The translations under genes and the position numbers were made by a program. Source: Strigamia acuminata (taxonomy: Eukaryota > Arthropoda > Chilopoda > Geophilomorpha > Linotaeniidae). From it: a stretch of DNA of 64,000 nucleotides. Below the pieces are notes generated by a model. That model did not search any database, had not been told where the DNA came from, and was given only the letters and a program-made list of their open reading frames with translations. The stretch spans positions 1,164,501-1,228,500 of the forward strand of contig OX442318.1 in the NCBI GenBank assembly GCA_949358305.1, in the 5' to 3' direction. Positions 20,301 to 32,999 of the stretch are shown here, in pieces. Within the stretch, counting starts at the first letter, position 1. The number at the start of each line of letters is the position of its first letter.

Positions 20301-20588
20301 CAGCCTTGGACATTAACTGCTCGAGCTTGGCCGCCAGAATGAGTATTTTCAACTCCAACCACTAGATGACGCTAAAACACGTAGATTTTTTTTGACGTCA
20401 CAGAAAACAAATTCTACTCTTCTATACATCGTATATCATCGCTTTATGCCTGACAAAAGGTTGGATCCAGTGGGTTGGATCCTGTGACAGTCACAAAAAA
20501 ATCTATAAGTTTTTGCGCCATCTGGTGATTGGAGTTGAAAATACTCATTTTGGTGGCCAAGCTGGTTCGTTTTTTATGTCCAAGGCTG
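20301..20588. mobile_element. 288-bp Tc1/mariner-type MITE
   Basis: Ends CAGCCTTGGACAT and its inverse, flanked by TA on both sides (20299-20300, 20589-20590). Arms of about 75 bases are strongly similar in inverse. Confidence 0.8.
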
Positions 20589-20838
20589 TACTCAATGCGA
20601 CCAGTCAGTCCTGACAACCTGGAACTTAAAGCTTATAGGTGATAACTCTGAAACTGGCCTTCCCGCACTTCCATAATGCCCACTGCATTGATTACACCCG
20701 TATGTAGAGACCACAAGAATCCAATCCTTAATAATATGTGGAAAATAACTGACAGTCAATAGTCCTTTTCTTCTAATATTCATCAAATAAATGTGATAAA
20801 ATTATTATTCCATTTCCAATTAGCAATATTTTGACGGG

Positions 20839-22420
20839 ATGGACGAAAATAAATCACATGGAACATTTAGTCGAATTCAACAGCTCGAGAAAAAAAGAAA
20901 ATTGAAACTCATTGTTGGCACTGTCATGGCAGAACAATCGGAGACACCAGCATTCATCAAATCTCTGAAAAATATTACAAAAAAGAAAAAATCCATTTCT
21001 TGTCCGTTAATTGCAGTAGTCATTCTCAATGTTGCAGTGTGCGCTTACCAAACTAGGGATCGAATATTGCATTACCTGGAAGAACCAACAGCAGTTGACG
21101 CGTACTTTGTTGAAACAACCCATGGTCTTTATCCGTATGTTTATATTTTGCCACCTACAACACAGGAATTTAATGAATTTGATGCAAAAATGCGTGGCAA
21201 CAATGACAAAATCAATGAATGTGATGGTGAAATTCACCTTTATGAAATCATCCGAGAAGATTACAATCTCACCGACATTGTGAAGTACAAAAGTATACCT
21301 AGTTACGTCACGGATGCATACATTGAAATGGTAAAGCTCCATTTCTCTTTCCTTCTTTTTTACCAATAAATGAGCAATTCTTTTCAGGGAAAATCACGAG
21401 TCAATCTGACAATTCAAAATTACGATTCCATTATGCAGCCAACTGCTCAGGTTTCAAGTCGTAAGTAGAACAGTTTTTTAAAAAATCACACGAACTTTCA
21501 TTAATTCTGAACTCATTTTTGTTTAGCTTTCCAGCTTCCTTACGGAAATTCTTATTACAAGATGGTTATCAAACTAAAATTCCCAGCAGATTGCGTAATA
21601 CTCGATGTAAGCTTATGTTTTAATGTTGCTAAAATTCTTACCTTTATGTATAGTACCTAGTAAACTCTATTCACCAAGACTTATTCTCATTGGTTAGTTA
21701 CCAAATTGGGGACGGGGGCTCCTCAGCCAGAAGTGACTAATGCTGTTTCTTGGTTTTTCGCGTGTTCTTGGGTTTTTTTCTTAACAAGGGCGGCTAGCAT
21801 GCCCCCTTTGACCCCCCCTCCCCCTGCAAACTTCACCTTAACTGGTATTTTTAATGTAATAAGGAATTGGGCATGTTTCAGGTATTGATAGAACCTTCGC
21901 CAATCATCTACCATGTACCTCATTTTGTTGCATTTGAGTTGCTACTGCAGAGTTTGGACTCAAATGTTGAAGAGCCAGCAACCAAACAATTTTTTCAAAC
22001 TAATGTTCAAAAAGTAAGAGATTTTCATGATTTTTAGGAATTAATACACTCAAATTTTGTCTTTGTGCAAAATTTGTCACAAACTGCAGACACACCCACT
22101 TCAACATTTGTCACTTATTTTTAGAACATTTCCCCCCCATTCACTGTAATGAGTGAAGTTTCTCATGGATGATCAGTGAGAACCCCCAGGAACATAACAG
22201 CCCCACTTATCTAAATCACATAACGTATTTAAAAAAATTCATACATATTACAGCCACACATTTCAACATGTTGTTTAAATTAAATGTAACTTGCACTATT
22301 TTAATATTAACACGCTATCTTTCAGTATCACTTCATCAACACTAAGCGAAGTCCATGCAACAACAATTTACTTGTACATGACTGTTTGCTCCCTTGCCTG
22401 AAGAAAAGAATTAATTGCAG
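20839..22420 (+). CDS. DEG/ENaC channel copy B, first-domain exons 1-5 only
   Basis: Exons: E1 20839-21330 (ATG in GACGGGATGGAC), E2 21388-21460, E3 21527-21606, E4 21882-22013, E5 22326-22420. All join in the same phases as copies A and C and stay open (872 bases, ending phase 2). E1 carries MAEQSETPAFIKSLKN, a basic stretch KKKKS, then TM1 (VVILNVAVCAYQTRDRILHY) and GLYPYVYILPP. E5 carries three cysteines (SPCNN..DCLLPC) plus NCR. No exon 6 follows: retroelement sequence starts within about 100-200 bases and no TM2 exon is seen before copy C. It is therefore a truncated gene or a 5' half, unless very distant exons are used. It lacks the His-Gly gating motif usually found before TM1 in this family. 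Confidence 0.7.
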
Positions 22421-23913
22421 GTACATTTTTAGTTTTAAAACTAAATTCAGTTCTGTTATAAGTTATGATATAAACTTAGTTTTTTATGACAATAATTAAT
22501 TTAACGATGCGAGAATGGACGGATGCCATTAGTGCATGGGAATGCCTAAACAGTGCCGGATGCATAACACCTTGATACAAATGAACACAGGGACTGTGTT
22601 TAATTGTTTATGGCCTTTATTCAGTGTCTAGCAGTCAGTATCTCATGCCTCTCCTATTGCTACCACTGCGTTGCTGCAGCAAACCTGCGACCACATGTGG
22701 TTGGGGTTAACCTGTGTGCTGCGCGGTTGGTCAGTTGTTAGTCCAGACTCTGTCCATCTTCGCCCATGGAACACTCACGATACTGGGAATGGCATACCAA
22801 CACATTCCCTAAGCTTCACCATGCTAACAATAGTGGAGAACAGCAAGGTGTGAACCGTAGCTGTTCGTACACAAGTCTGGTTCCAGACAGGATGCAGCTC
22901 ATCGGATTATTAGCGTGTGGTACCTTTTCCATTGGTTGTTGGGCAATGACCAGATATTGTTAGAATACAATGATGGATTTATTCCATTGCAATAACGTGT
23001 GGGCGATTAAACCAAGTATATCTGTATCTGCAACAATCGATGCAATCTTTCTTCATTCAATAACAACATAATTAAACATCAAAATATTACAACATGTGGT
23101 GACCCTGCGGGTGGTCGTCCCTCCAGTGGACGCCATCCGCATGAGTCACTAGGAAAGGTCAGTTCCCTCGCGTTGGCTCTGCCTTCCCCCCCTGGGAAGC
23201 GCGTGCCCCGAGGGGGTGAGGTGATGCGTGGACGGCCCCCATTGGCCGAGCCAGGCCCCTCACCCTGGCCTATATCAGGTAGAGTTTCGCGCCCTGCAAG
23301 CAGAACTTACACAAACGACACCAAGAACACAGCAACTACCTCACCGTCAGGCCAACTCCACCAAAAGTTAGGATTGATCGAGGACCGCTGATTCCAGTGC
23401 AACTGTAACTCTCACGAATTTACACTGTGTGTTATTTCCCCGCGAAAGCAGGAAAATAACCCTTGTGGATTCACACTGAATAACCGACCCACGGTTATTC
23501 CATTGCGAAGTGTCCGAGTGCCCTGTAAGAAACTCCACGTTTCTGGACGGAGCCTTGCGACGCTAAAACCAACCCCTAGACAACAGGCACGGATAGAAGA
23601 CTCGAAAGAGCATTCCACCGCGTCCGTGAACGACGAATCCGTGACGAATTTACGACAACTCGAGACGCCGCCTTCGTTCCGCCGACCACGCGGAACCGAC
23701 GACGCCATCTTGGGAAATCCTTTGTTCGACTCTGACCAAGTTGACTCTAGTTTTATACTGAGTGTATTTTAAGGCTTACGCCTATTGAATAAACCTATTT
23801 GTTCATTTACATATACTTAGTATTCATTTGGGTAATTTACATATTTAGTAGAGTCACAGGTAAAGTAATACACGTTAGCTCTTTAAACCTATCACCAGGT
23901 AGGACGCGACACG
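22421..23913 (+). other. Retroelement debris: candidate LTR sequences before gag
   Basis: Around 23098 there is TGGTGACCCTGCGGG, resembling a tRNA-Trp-type primer site, preceded by sequence ending ACAACA. This may be a small LTR element spanning about 22510-23100. From about 23140 to 23911, a TATA-like 'cctatatcagg' (about 23270), AATAAA near 23787 and the end CGACAC before a second primer site suggest the 5' LTR of the gag element. LTR starts could not be fixed. Confidence 0.4.
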
Positions 23914-23931
23914 TGGGGGCCTGTCCGGGAT
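23914..23931 (+). promoter_or_regulatory. Primer binding site, tRNA-Pro type
   Basis: TGGGGGCCTGTCCGGGAT differs at two positions from the well-known tRNA-Pro primer site of gammaretroviruses. It lies 75 bases upstream of the gag ATG, which supports an LTR ending just before it. Confidence 0.65.
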
Positions 23932-24006
23932 TTAGAAATAAATCTCAACTGAACTTGTGATCTCTCATTTAATATAATAACCCAAATCGAAGAATTAACC
24001 TAAAAT

Positions 24007-26574
24007 ATGTCAGACAAAGACGAACAATCCGCGTCTGATAACGAGCGACCTACGCTCGAAAAGGGAAAACGGACCTCCGACTATAACCTAAGGTCGGGCG
24101 GCCCGGTTCCCGAACCATCCGCGAATGCAAAAGCCCGAGCGAATCGGAGGAGAGCAAAAGCGCAGAAAGAGGAAGCAGCTGCTTCGCTCGAGGCCCTAAC
24201 CGAGCCCGAGCGAGAGCCGCTCTCCTCAGATATGCCCTTCGTCGAAGATACCGATACGGAAGTCCTGGAAAATCAAGAAGAAATTCGCGACACAACAACA
24301 GGACGAGTGTCGATACTGGTGGCCGAGGAGAAGACAGAAACTCCGAGACGAACAACCACAAACAACGGCAACCCATCACCAGCACAAAGCCACCAATCTG
24401 CCCCCCTGAATGAAACTCCGGCGAGAAACACGAGCGGGACCTCGATGGCCTCCCGTGCCTCGGCGAGACCTGCCCCGGTTTCCCCCGAGGTAGCCCATTT
24501 AATTCACCTATCGCAACAAGCGGCCCGACTGAAAGCAGTAACCGATATTCCGCCGGGAACGTCAGTTTGGGACTCGATTACTATACTCACTAAAGCAATT
24601 TGCGCAGCACAGGCCCCGACGCCAGTTGCAAGACCAGCGGCGGAGACGCCTGTAGCGCAAGAAACGCCGAGTGACGTAGGTAACTTCGTCCCCGACCCTC
24701 ACAAAGCCCTTCACGAATCACGGGAGAAAGCCCGCGAAGAAGCGAGGCAAGAGACAATAAACCGCCAACGTAGAGTAAGCGCTGAGAGGAGAGAACTCTG
24801 GAACGAGGAAGAAGAACGACTACAGCGTGAAAAAAGGACCACGGAGAGAACGGAAGAAATGGTGCAAGAGATAAGAGAAGAGCAGGAAGCAAAAATACGC
24901 AGAGAATGGAATAATACCGTAGAAGGAAGGCACAGAGAAGCCCAAGACTACGAAGACCAATTCCGAGCCCTCCTAGCCCAACGAAAAGCCGAGAAATTGC
25001 AGAAACTAAGAGAAGAAGCTCAGCGGCAACACCAGAAGTGGGAAGAGCAATACCACGAAAGGATGAAAGCCGAAAAAGCAAGGAGAGAAAAGGAGCAATT
25101 TCTTCGAGAACAGGAAGAATGGGAACGGGACAGATGGACCGACGAGTACCAAGCCAAGAAAAAAGCGATAATTGACGAACAAAAACGATGGGAAGCCGAA
25201 AACTGGGAAAAGGAAACAGAGAAATTCCAAAGAGAGTACGAGCAGGACGTTTCGGAGAGAAATAAAAAGGAGGATCCGAAAGCGGACAAAGAGCCCGCCA
25301 GTAGCTCCAACGCCGAAACAAAAAAGAGGAAGTCGCAGGAAGGCGACCAACCGGACAGAAAATCCAGAAACCGTAACCCTTCGAAACGATCCGAAAGAAG
25401 CGCCGCAATTGACGCGTTACTCAACAAAAAAAACGCGAATAAGGACCGCGAGCGCCCAGAAAGCAAAGACAATAAGTGGCATTCTTTTTACGGGAACAGC
25501 GACGAAAAGGAGCCGCCGCCCTCCGGAGGCTCGAAGAAATCACGGGGTGGCGAAGAGGTTCCCCCAAAGGGACCGAGAGACCGCCCACAAGGCGACCCTT
25601 CCGACCCCTCTGATTCGTCGGACGACGACGACCAAAGTCGGCCGTCATCCGGATCGCACCGAGAAAGCCGAGGCAGCGACCAGCGCCACTCGGACCGACC
25701 GAATGCCTCCAACCGATCTTCACACAGCTCTCGCCCTTCCATACAGGAGGGGAATTTCCAAGACTCTGCCGGCCGACAGTATACAATGGCTGAACTGGGA
25801 CGTGCCTTATTGAACTCTTTCCGAAAGGAAGGAATCGACCTAGGCCACCCCGGAGATGAACATAACCGTGCCGGTGAAAGAGTCAAACGCAAATATAGCG
25901 TACGTAATGAACCCGCTGCCGAAGCCACGGGTAACATCCGCTGGCAACACTACGTGCAGACACGATTCGACGGTTCGTGGAAAGCGGGAGACCGCTTCCT
26001 CGACAAAGTCATGAGAATCAAGAAGGCTACAAAGGCGACCGTCGCCGATATGCTTACACACGGCCTAGTGGAGTTAACCACCGGATCCGCCCGCGAGTGG
26101 TACCAAGGACTGAAAAATCCGACCTGGGACGATTTTCTCGTCCGTTTCGACCTCCGATACGGCGAGACACCAGACGAAATCAGCAACAAATTCCGCGGCC
26201 TACGTCAAGCCCCAGGTGAAACACTCGCCGATTATGACGCCCGAGCGAAATTACTCTTCGCCCGAGCACCGTACGAAATTAACCCTGCCGGGTTTACGAT
26301 GATTTTCTATGGGGGGTTGTCAGCACATTCACAACGAATATTGCTGGACATGCGTGCTCCCCGCACTGGCGACTATCGGGATGTCAGTAATTATCTCCTA
26401 ACTAATACGCTGGAGATAGAACAAAGGTACTACGCCTCACTGCCTCCCGAGGAGGCGGAAGCCCACGAAAAGCGGCTGATAACCAGCGCCGAACGCCATA
26501 AAGCTTCCGAAAAACTAATGAGACCGAGCGAATGTTACTTACCTTTTGAAGGGAACCAATCGGACCCTTCTTGA
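24007..26574 (+). CDS. Gag protein of an LTR retroelement (gag without pol)
   Basis: 855 residues. The N-terminal third is polar, with a NYNLRSGGPVPE-like motif. About residues 235-430 are an extremely Glu/Arg/Lys-rich predicted coiled coil, followed by a Ser/Asp-rich disordered part (about 500-620). Residues about 640-830 match the retrotransposon capsid fold: ATGNIRWQHYVQTRFDG, WYQGLKNPTWDDFLVRFDLR and LRQAPGETLADYDARAKLLF. No CCHC zinc knuckle is present. The protein stops 18 bases before a long LTR, with no protease or polymerase. Either the 3' part was deleted, or this is a non-autonomous gag-only element. GC content is clearly higher than its surroundings. This differs from the Mag-like Gag at 7.5-11.8 kb. 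Confidence 0.85.
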   Translation: MSDKDEQSASDNERPTLEKGKRTSDYNLRSGGPVPEPSANAKARANRRRAKAQKEEAAASLEALTEPEREPLSSDMPFVEDTDTEVLENQEEIRDTTTGRVSILVAEEKTETPRRTTTNNGNPSPAQSHQSAPLNETPARNTSGTSMASRASARPAPVSPEVAHLIHLSQQAARLKAVTDIPPGTSVWDSITILTKAICAAQAPTPVARPAAETPVAQETPSDVGNFVPDPHKALHESREKAREEARQETINRQRRVSAERRELWNEEEERLQREKRTTERTEEMVQEIREEQEAKIRREWNNTVEGRHREAQDYEDQFRALLAQRKAEKLQKLREEAQRQHQKWEEQYHERMKAEKARREKEQFLREQEEWERDRWTDEYQAKKKAIIDEQKRWEAENWEKETEKFQREYEQDVSERNKKEDPKADKEPASSSNAETKKRKSQEGDQPDRKSRNRNPSKRSERSAAIDALLNKKNANKDRERPESKDNKWHSFYGNSDEKEPPPSGGSKKSRGGEEVPPKGPRDRPQGDPSDPSDSSDDDDQSRPSSGSHRESRGSDQRHSDRPNASNRSSHSSRPSIQEGNFQDSAGRQYTMAELGRALLNSFRKEGIDLGHPGDEHNRAGERVKRKYSVRNEPAAEATGNIRWQHYVQTRFDGSWKAGDRFLDKVMRIKKATKATVADMLTHGLVELTTGSAREWYQGLKNPTWDDFLVRFDLRYGETPDEISNKFRGLRQAPGETLADYDARAKLLFARAPYEINPAGFTMIFYGGLSAHSQRILLDMRAPRTGDYRDVSNYLLTNTLEIEQRYYASLPPEEAEAHEKRLITSAERHKASEKLMRPSECYLPFEGNQSDPS

Positions 26575-26592
26575 CCCAAAATTGGATCCATC

Positions 26593-28762
26593 TGGACATA
26601 GTCATATATTAGGTCCGGACTAGTGACCCACGAATCCGCCGATTCGTACACTGATTGGCTGTCGCCAATCTAGTAGTTCTCCAGAACTATATAAGCACTG
26701 GTTTTCCACCCAGTACTCCCCCTGGCTTGATTCTGAATATGTTTATATTGTTTGTAGTTGATATGTTGTTATCGTTTGATCTCACTTTCTCTATCGACAC
26801 ATCAGGCCAGCTCAGCTCTCCACAATTAGTATTATTACTACCGGGTGGCCCACATAAAAGCGGCCCGACAATGCAAAGGGGTTGGTTACTAAGGGTGTCT
26901 CAAAAAATGTATGTATTGTTCAATTAAATATATATTAATCATTAGTGGCGGGTAGTATTGTTCCATTAATTTTTCTGGTGCAGCTTTTTCCGCTCTTTCG
27001 TTTGGTGTTTAGTTTTTGTCGATCCGAGCTTTCATTCTCAAGATATTTGCGTTTTAAATAAATGTTTGTCCCAATTTGCCAAGTTTTATTTCAATACTGT
27101 AGTCATACCAGAATTTCTGATTGTGTGGATTTCTGCAGCGGTACTGATACAGATATACAGTACTTTTCGTACCATACCACTTTACTTAAGATAAAATTTC
27201 TCAAATGTAACAAAATTTTACAAAATGTAGCAAAATTTTACAAAATCTAACAAAATTTTATAAAACTTTGCAAAATTTACATAATCTAGCAAAATTTTAC
27301 AAAACATAGCAAAATTTTACAACATCTAGCAAAATTTTACAAAATCTAGCAAAATTGCACAAAACCTTGCAAAATCTAGCTGAAAAAATTGAAAAAGTAC
27401 CACAATCTGAAATCCAGGAATGACTAGTGCAATCAAACCTGGCGAATTGGGACACAAATTGATTAAAATCGCAAATATCTCGAGAACGCAGGCTCAGATC
27501 GACAAAAACTAAACACCAAACGAAAGAGCGGAAAAAACTGCACCAGAAACATTAATGAAACAATACTAACCGCTACTAATGATTAACATATATTTAATTT
27601 AATAATACATACATTTTTTGAGACACCCTTGGTAACCAACCCCCTTGCATTGTCGGGCCGCTTTTATGTGGGCCACCCGGTAGATTGTTATTGTTGTTGT
27701 AGGGCCCTTTCGAGAAGGCTAACTCCGGTAATAGACATGCGTTCGCATGAAATGGCCCCGTAACGTTAGCTTGCTGTTCTAAGGGACAGTTAGAGTTCGT
27801 ACGGTGGCATAATATAATGTTCCTACACGGGATTGATTAACCCGTTAAATAAATATCAATTTATATGAACGGTGATAGTCGCATCTATTTGCGCTAATAT
27901 TTGATCGTGGGTCAGACGCTCTGCCAGCGCGAATGCGCAGGAAGTCAAACCTGATCACGAATCAAATAGGGACAACTGCCTTTCAGGGCGAGTTGCTTAA
28001 CATAGGTCCTTCCGTACTTTAGTGGTCGGTGAATGGCTCATTTACAGGCACACTACGCCGGGTTGGTAGCCCGTGAGCATTGTCCGTGAAGACTTTACGT
28101 TAAACAACTACTTGGGTGTTGGTAATCCTAGATTGGCAAGTCCATAGAAATGTTTACCCGGTGGTTGGTATCACCGACAGCAACTTGTCGCACGCAAACA
28201 AATACTCGGCGCCTGATCACGAGATCTTGTCGTCGTAAGGCATGCTGGCGGATGGAGCCTCAACAACTCCCGCGACAGTTCTCTCAACTGTTGTGACTGT
28301 CCCCGCCCCATTAATATTTATATAACAATTCATTTGTTGTATTCCATTAATTACTTGTATTTATTTGATCTGGGAATATTCTAACGAATATTCCTTTCAA
28401 TACGAAGGACTCTTCGTAGTACCGTATTAGATATCCGAGCTGCGGACCAAATACGTCTCCGTAGCGTTATTTGTGATGATGCCGCAAGTCAGCCGTATCC
28501 CTCTGGCTTCGCCCGGATCCTCAACCAGTGATGCCGCCCGTTTACACGCGCTCAGAACCTCATTATGTTATTATGATTAATAAATATGTTATGTCACACG
28601 ATACCGTAAGTTATTTCTATTTTGTTCACATATTCACGTTTGTAAAGACTTCCGTAGCTTATCTCAGTTAGGTTGTTGCTAGTCTTAGCAGCGTCTTGTA
28701 TAAACCGATTAAATATCTATCTCAATTGGCTAATAAATTAGCCTAAAAGTAGAATCGTCACA
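26593..28762 (+). mobile_element. Long LTR, interrupted by a Tc1-type MITE
   Basis: Begins TGGACATAG and ends CGTCACA, matching 46906-48397 over its length after removal of an 840-bp insertion at 26841-27680. A TATA box (TATATAAG, 26688-26695) is present. About 1.33 kb without the insertion. It directly follows the gag ORF and is followed by non-retroviral sequence, so it is a solo or 3' LTR. The boundaries rest on comparing the two copies. Confidence 0.7.
26841..27680. mobile_element. 840-bp TA-duplicating MITE nested in the LTR
   Basis: Ends CCGGGTGGCCCACATAAAAG and inverse, with long arms (about 200-300 bases) and TA on both sides (26839-26840, 27681-27682). The centre (about 27190-27390) is a tandem repeat of about 20 bases, 'aaaattttacaaaatctagc'. 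The uninterrupted LTR at 47.16 kb shows the empty site. Confidence 0.88.
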
Positions 28763-31040
28763 CGCCAAAGCAATGTACACATAAAAAAATGTATACACAA
28801 AACCTGTATCCTCTCTGTAAGCTTGTACAGGTTTCGTATGTACATTGCTCAATGGCTCCTGGCATTTGGGTCAAGTGCATCAAAGATGTAATCATATTTC
28901 TTTGCAAAATATTATTGATGTTTACTGCCCAGAAGAAACATGAGCATAGTTATTACAGAGTAAACTCATTGTTTCATCTAGCAAATGTCTTTTGAAACAT
29001 TTTAATGGTTGGTTTCCTGACATTCAACTGGTGATGAGTTATAATCAAGTCTTCAATTATTACGACTTACGTCTTTGTGATATATTTATTAAGTTGTTAT
29101 TAATTTTAAATTACTTTTCAAACAGACACAACGTCAATATACTGCATTGCAGTGGCAATACGAACAGATCAAGTGCCGCAATTCCATTAATCGCAACTTC
29201 AAACTGTAAGTACAGAAAGCTAATCAAAAAAATTGATATCTTAAAAGTTCACAAGAATTGGATAATTGGTGATCTGTAATCTGTTGTCTAGGGGTAGGAG
29301 TTCCCTTGTTTAACCCACATGCTGGCTGAGCCTCCTTGGCACGCCATGCAGCAACCGTCGAGTCACACACAGGGAGGTTATCCCCAAAGGTGATGGGGTT
29401 GGTACACTTTACTGTTGAGCCCGTTACGATCAAATCCTAAACGAGAAAAATTCATGAAACCAACAGCTCATAATCGTCGCAAATCAGAAAACACAAAACC
29501 TGGTCAATTTTCCAACGTCCGCCATTTTACGCGTCCATCCGTACATCCGAAAGCGCGCTACTCTCAAAGTCCCTAACCAGTGGCGCCCATACGGTTAATG
29601 AAAAATGAACAATGGATAGGAAAGGGCCTGGGTGCGATATTTTCCGCACGAAATCGACAAATTTATTTTATTATTGTCCATCAGTGACATTTGCAGATTT
29701 TATAGGTACCTAAAAATGTAAATTTAGAAAAAAGTAAAAATTATCAAATTATTTTCAAATTAAAACGTAAATCCAAATAAATAAATTACGCGTAAATAGA
29801 AAATAATATAGAAAATAAGAAATTTGCTGCATAGTGACGCGGTAATGAATTTTCGCACCCGGAAACACGCCCCCTAAAATGCACAAAATTACATTTTCTA
29901 TCAAATTTCTAATCTAAAAGCAACACAAGTCGATTAATAATTCTATCAAATTTCTAATGTAAAAGCAACGTAAGTCAATTGATTTTTATATCAAATTTAT
30001 AATTTAAAAGCAACGCAAGTCAATTATTTTTTGTTCCAAATTTCCAATCTAAAAGCAATGCAATATTAATCACATCTCACATCTCTTGTAACAACGAATG
30101 CTCGCTCTCACTAACTCGTTATCGACATTGGCGGCGCGCACCTGTTTCTACTCTGCCCGTGTTTCTTGCTCTCCCAGAACATCCGCTGGACAGGCAGCTT
30201 CATTCCACTGAATCTACTAAAGGTAAGAAAACAACCTCAACTACAAAGTGATATATTAAGATGTTAACCATGTTTTGTTAATTAAAGCCAACCACCACTT
30301 AAATCCAGGCCTCTGCACAAAAGTGCCTGATCAGGAAGCACACCTGCTTGCAACATGGTGCTGAACAAAAGCCACTCCCACCCATAGGGCCACCGAAATA
30401 CAACCCTGCATAATGACCGGTTTAATAAAATATTTTAAATAATTACTAACATGGACAAATTTTATTTTATAATTCCTGAAATAAATTTTTCACAATAAAA
30501 AAAGCTCCTTCATTTTCATAGAAAACCGTAATAAACATATATTTCTAATAAGGATTTTTGTTCTTTTAAAGTGTAAAATTAATGAGATTGGTTTAATAAA
30601 TTGATCGCATTTAAAACTCGATATTAGTGTTATATCCCGCCACTAATCGGCGCCACGATCTGTGATAGCAGAATGTTTCCCTTTGTCTAAAATAGGATCT
30701 TCAATTTAAATTAATTAATTAATCCAGGGTAAATTCAGAAATTTACAATCATTTACAAAAATGTAAAAGTAGGTATGAAACCTGCAGCTTTTCACCATTG
30801 ATTTCTGCACGTGCGTAGCGTCTAATAATAGTAATTGATGTTGCCATTGGCTACCACGAATAAAATACAACTGTAGCCACTACGTCTGGCGGTGGTTTGG
30901 CACATACGCTTCGATCGGTTCTCCACTCTACACATCGATCCACGCACAGTCGGTCAAGGCTAAATGTTACATTGCTTTTCAAACACTCATTTTAAAATTA
31001 GATTTAAAATTAAAACTATTCTGAGTTTGGTTATATCAGT
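28763..31040. other. Non-coding: foldback, duplicated 5'-flank blocks, putative leader exon
   Basis: A foldback at about 28770-28850 has a relative at 51914-51988. 28985-29280 resembles 33045-33330, and 29279-29410 resembles 33300-33440. 29411-29700 resembles 34440-34750 and contains 'gtccgccatttt'. A block ending 30222 before GTAAG resembles the exon-like 20052-20120. No gene was supported. Confidence 0.45.
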
Positions 31041-31712
31041 ATTTTAGACCTTTTTGATAAATATTTCTTCATTTTAGACCTTTTTTGATAAATATTTCTT
31101 CATTTTAGACCATTTTTGAAATAACCACTCCCAAAAGAACAAAATACAATTTCAAAGGAATTAAAATAAAGTGTAATCAAAATTAATAACTCATCAAAAT
31201 TAAATTAGCAACATATTAAATCAAAATAAAATACAGTTAAAAATAGTAACTTGTCAAATCAAATTATTACAACAATCAATAAATAATTAAAATCAACAAT
31301 ATATCAAAATTTCACATTATTATAAAAAAACAAATAAACAATGGCAATAATAATTAAAACGTGTAAAACCGTGTCGGTTTTCACATATTTCTTCATTTCA
31401 GACCTTTTTTGATAAATATTTCTTCATTTTAAACCTTTTTTGATAAATATTTCTTCATTTTAGACCTTTTTTGATAAACATTTCTTCATTTTAGACCTTT
31501 CTTGATAAATATTTCTTCATTTTAGACCTTTTTTGATAAATATTTCTTCATTTTAGACCTTTTTTGATAAATATTTCTTCATTTTAGACCATTTTTGATA
31601 AATATTTCTTCATTTTAGACCTTTTTTGATAAATATTTCTTCATTTTAGACCTTTTTTGATAAATATTTCTTTATTTTAGACCTTTTTTGATAAATATTT
31701 CTTCATTTTAGA
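31041..31712. repeat. 31-bp minisatellite in two blocks
   Basis: Unit 'ttttagaccttttttgataa' plus 'atatttcttca'. About 2.5 copies at 31041-31115 and about 11 copies at 31386-31712, separated by unrelated AT-rich sequence. Copies are nearly identical. Confidence 0.9.
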
Positions 31713-31928
31713 CTTTTTTAATGGATTTTCACTTCAACTCATCAGCCAGCAAATGATAACCATGAATTTAATCAAATGTTTAAAAACTATTGCCTGGAAA
31801 TAAATTAAATATGTTTAATGTTGACAAATAATTTGCAATTTTTAAAGAGATTTGAGTTAAATAGTTTTAGTTTTCCAAAAATGTCATAGTCGAAGAAAAC
31901 CTAACAAGAAGCTTGTTGACATAAAAAT

Positions 31929-32047
31929 GATTACCATAATCATCAGACCAATATCTGCTGTGTCAACCACATGTTTGCAGAAATTATTTCTATTAAAACA
32001 CTTTAATGGTAGATACAGCAGATATTGGTCTGATGATTATGGTAATC
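31929..32047. repeat. Perfect 33-bp inverted repeat, 53-nt loop
   Basis: 31929-31961 and 32015-32047 are exact reverse complements. The loop contains 'ttaaaacactttaatggt', like the 5'-flank blocks at 29.0 and 35.0 kb. Confidence 0.85.
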
Positions 32048-32999
32048 ACGATTTCCATATTTTCTCAGGTGTCTTTGTGATGATTTATTCAAATTCTCAT
32101 TGATCTTCTATAACTCTTCTGACAAAGAGTCTACAACGTCAATACACCTGTTTTTCATCGCTGCTTGAATACGTACGAAACGAGTGTGAAGGTTCCACAA
32201 AAGAAAACTTCGAAACTGTAAGTACTAACAAGTAAGTAGGGTAAGCCAACTAAACAAACTTCACTTTTTAAAAATTATATCATATCAAACCTTATATTGA
32301 ATTATATAATTAGAATTAAATTTAATAACTTGACCATCGTAGTCGTGTTTGTTTGTTTTCGCTTTGTTATTTTCAGTTGATGCACGTTGAGGCTCGATTC
32401 CTTTTCTTCGACGCAACTGACCGCTTTGGCCAGTGGCGTATTATCCATTTCAAATTGACATTTCATTTTTTTCCTAAAAAATTAAAAAAAAAACCAATAA
32501 AATCTGGTGAGGTGAGCTAAATTTTAATAATACTAAATCTTGATGCTTTCGTCGATCATACTCGCCGATCATTTCGCTCAAATCGGCCAATCTCGTTTGT
32601 AATCCATTAATCTATTTTGCACTCATTTTCACTCGTTGTTTTAATTTTTCCTCCGTTTCCTGCGCTATTTATGATACAACTTGTAGTGCAATTAAATTTA
32701 CGTAAATTACAATTCACCTGCTCTTAAACTCAGTTGTGAACGGCGATGACACGAAATATCCTGGTCAAAGGCACCAAAAGTAAAAAAAGAATTAAATTTT
32801 GCTGCACATGAAAGCAGTAAAGACTGATTTAAATACATCAGCAACCTCAAAATATTTTTAAAAGATCAACAGAAATCTGAAATTCATTTGCTTCCAAAAC
32901 CCATAAAAAGTATTTGCAAATATTAGTTGGTTCACCATTCATTTTATGTTTTGACACCAAAATTGTCAATAAAAATTTTCAACAACATGTTCGGAGAAG

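Noticed and set aside
24590-25937. Several 110-270-residue minus-strand ORFs
   Set aside because: Shadows of the GC-richer gag gene on the + strand; no domains.
31041-31712. Regular repeats resembling a CRISPR array
   Set aside because: Units are contiguous with no unique spacers, in a eukaryotic intergenic context; it is a minisatellite.
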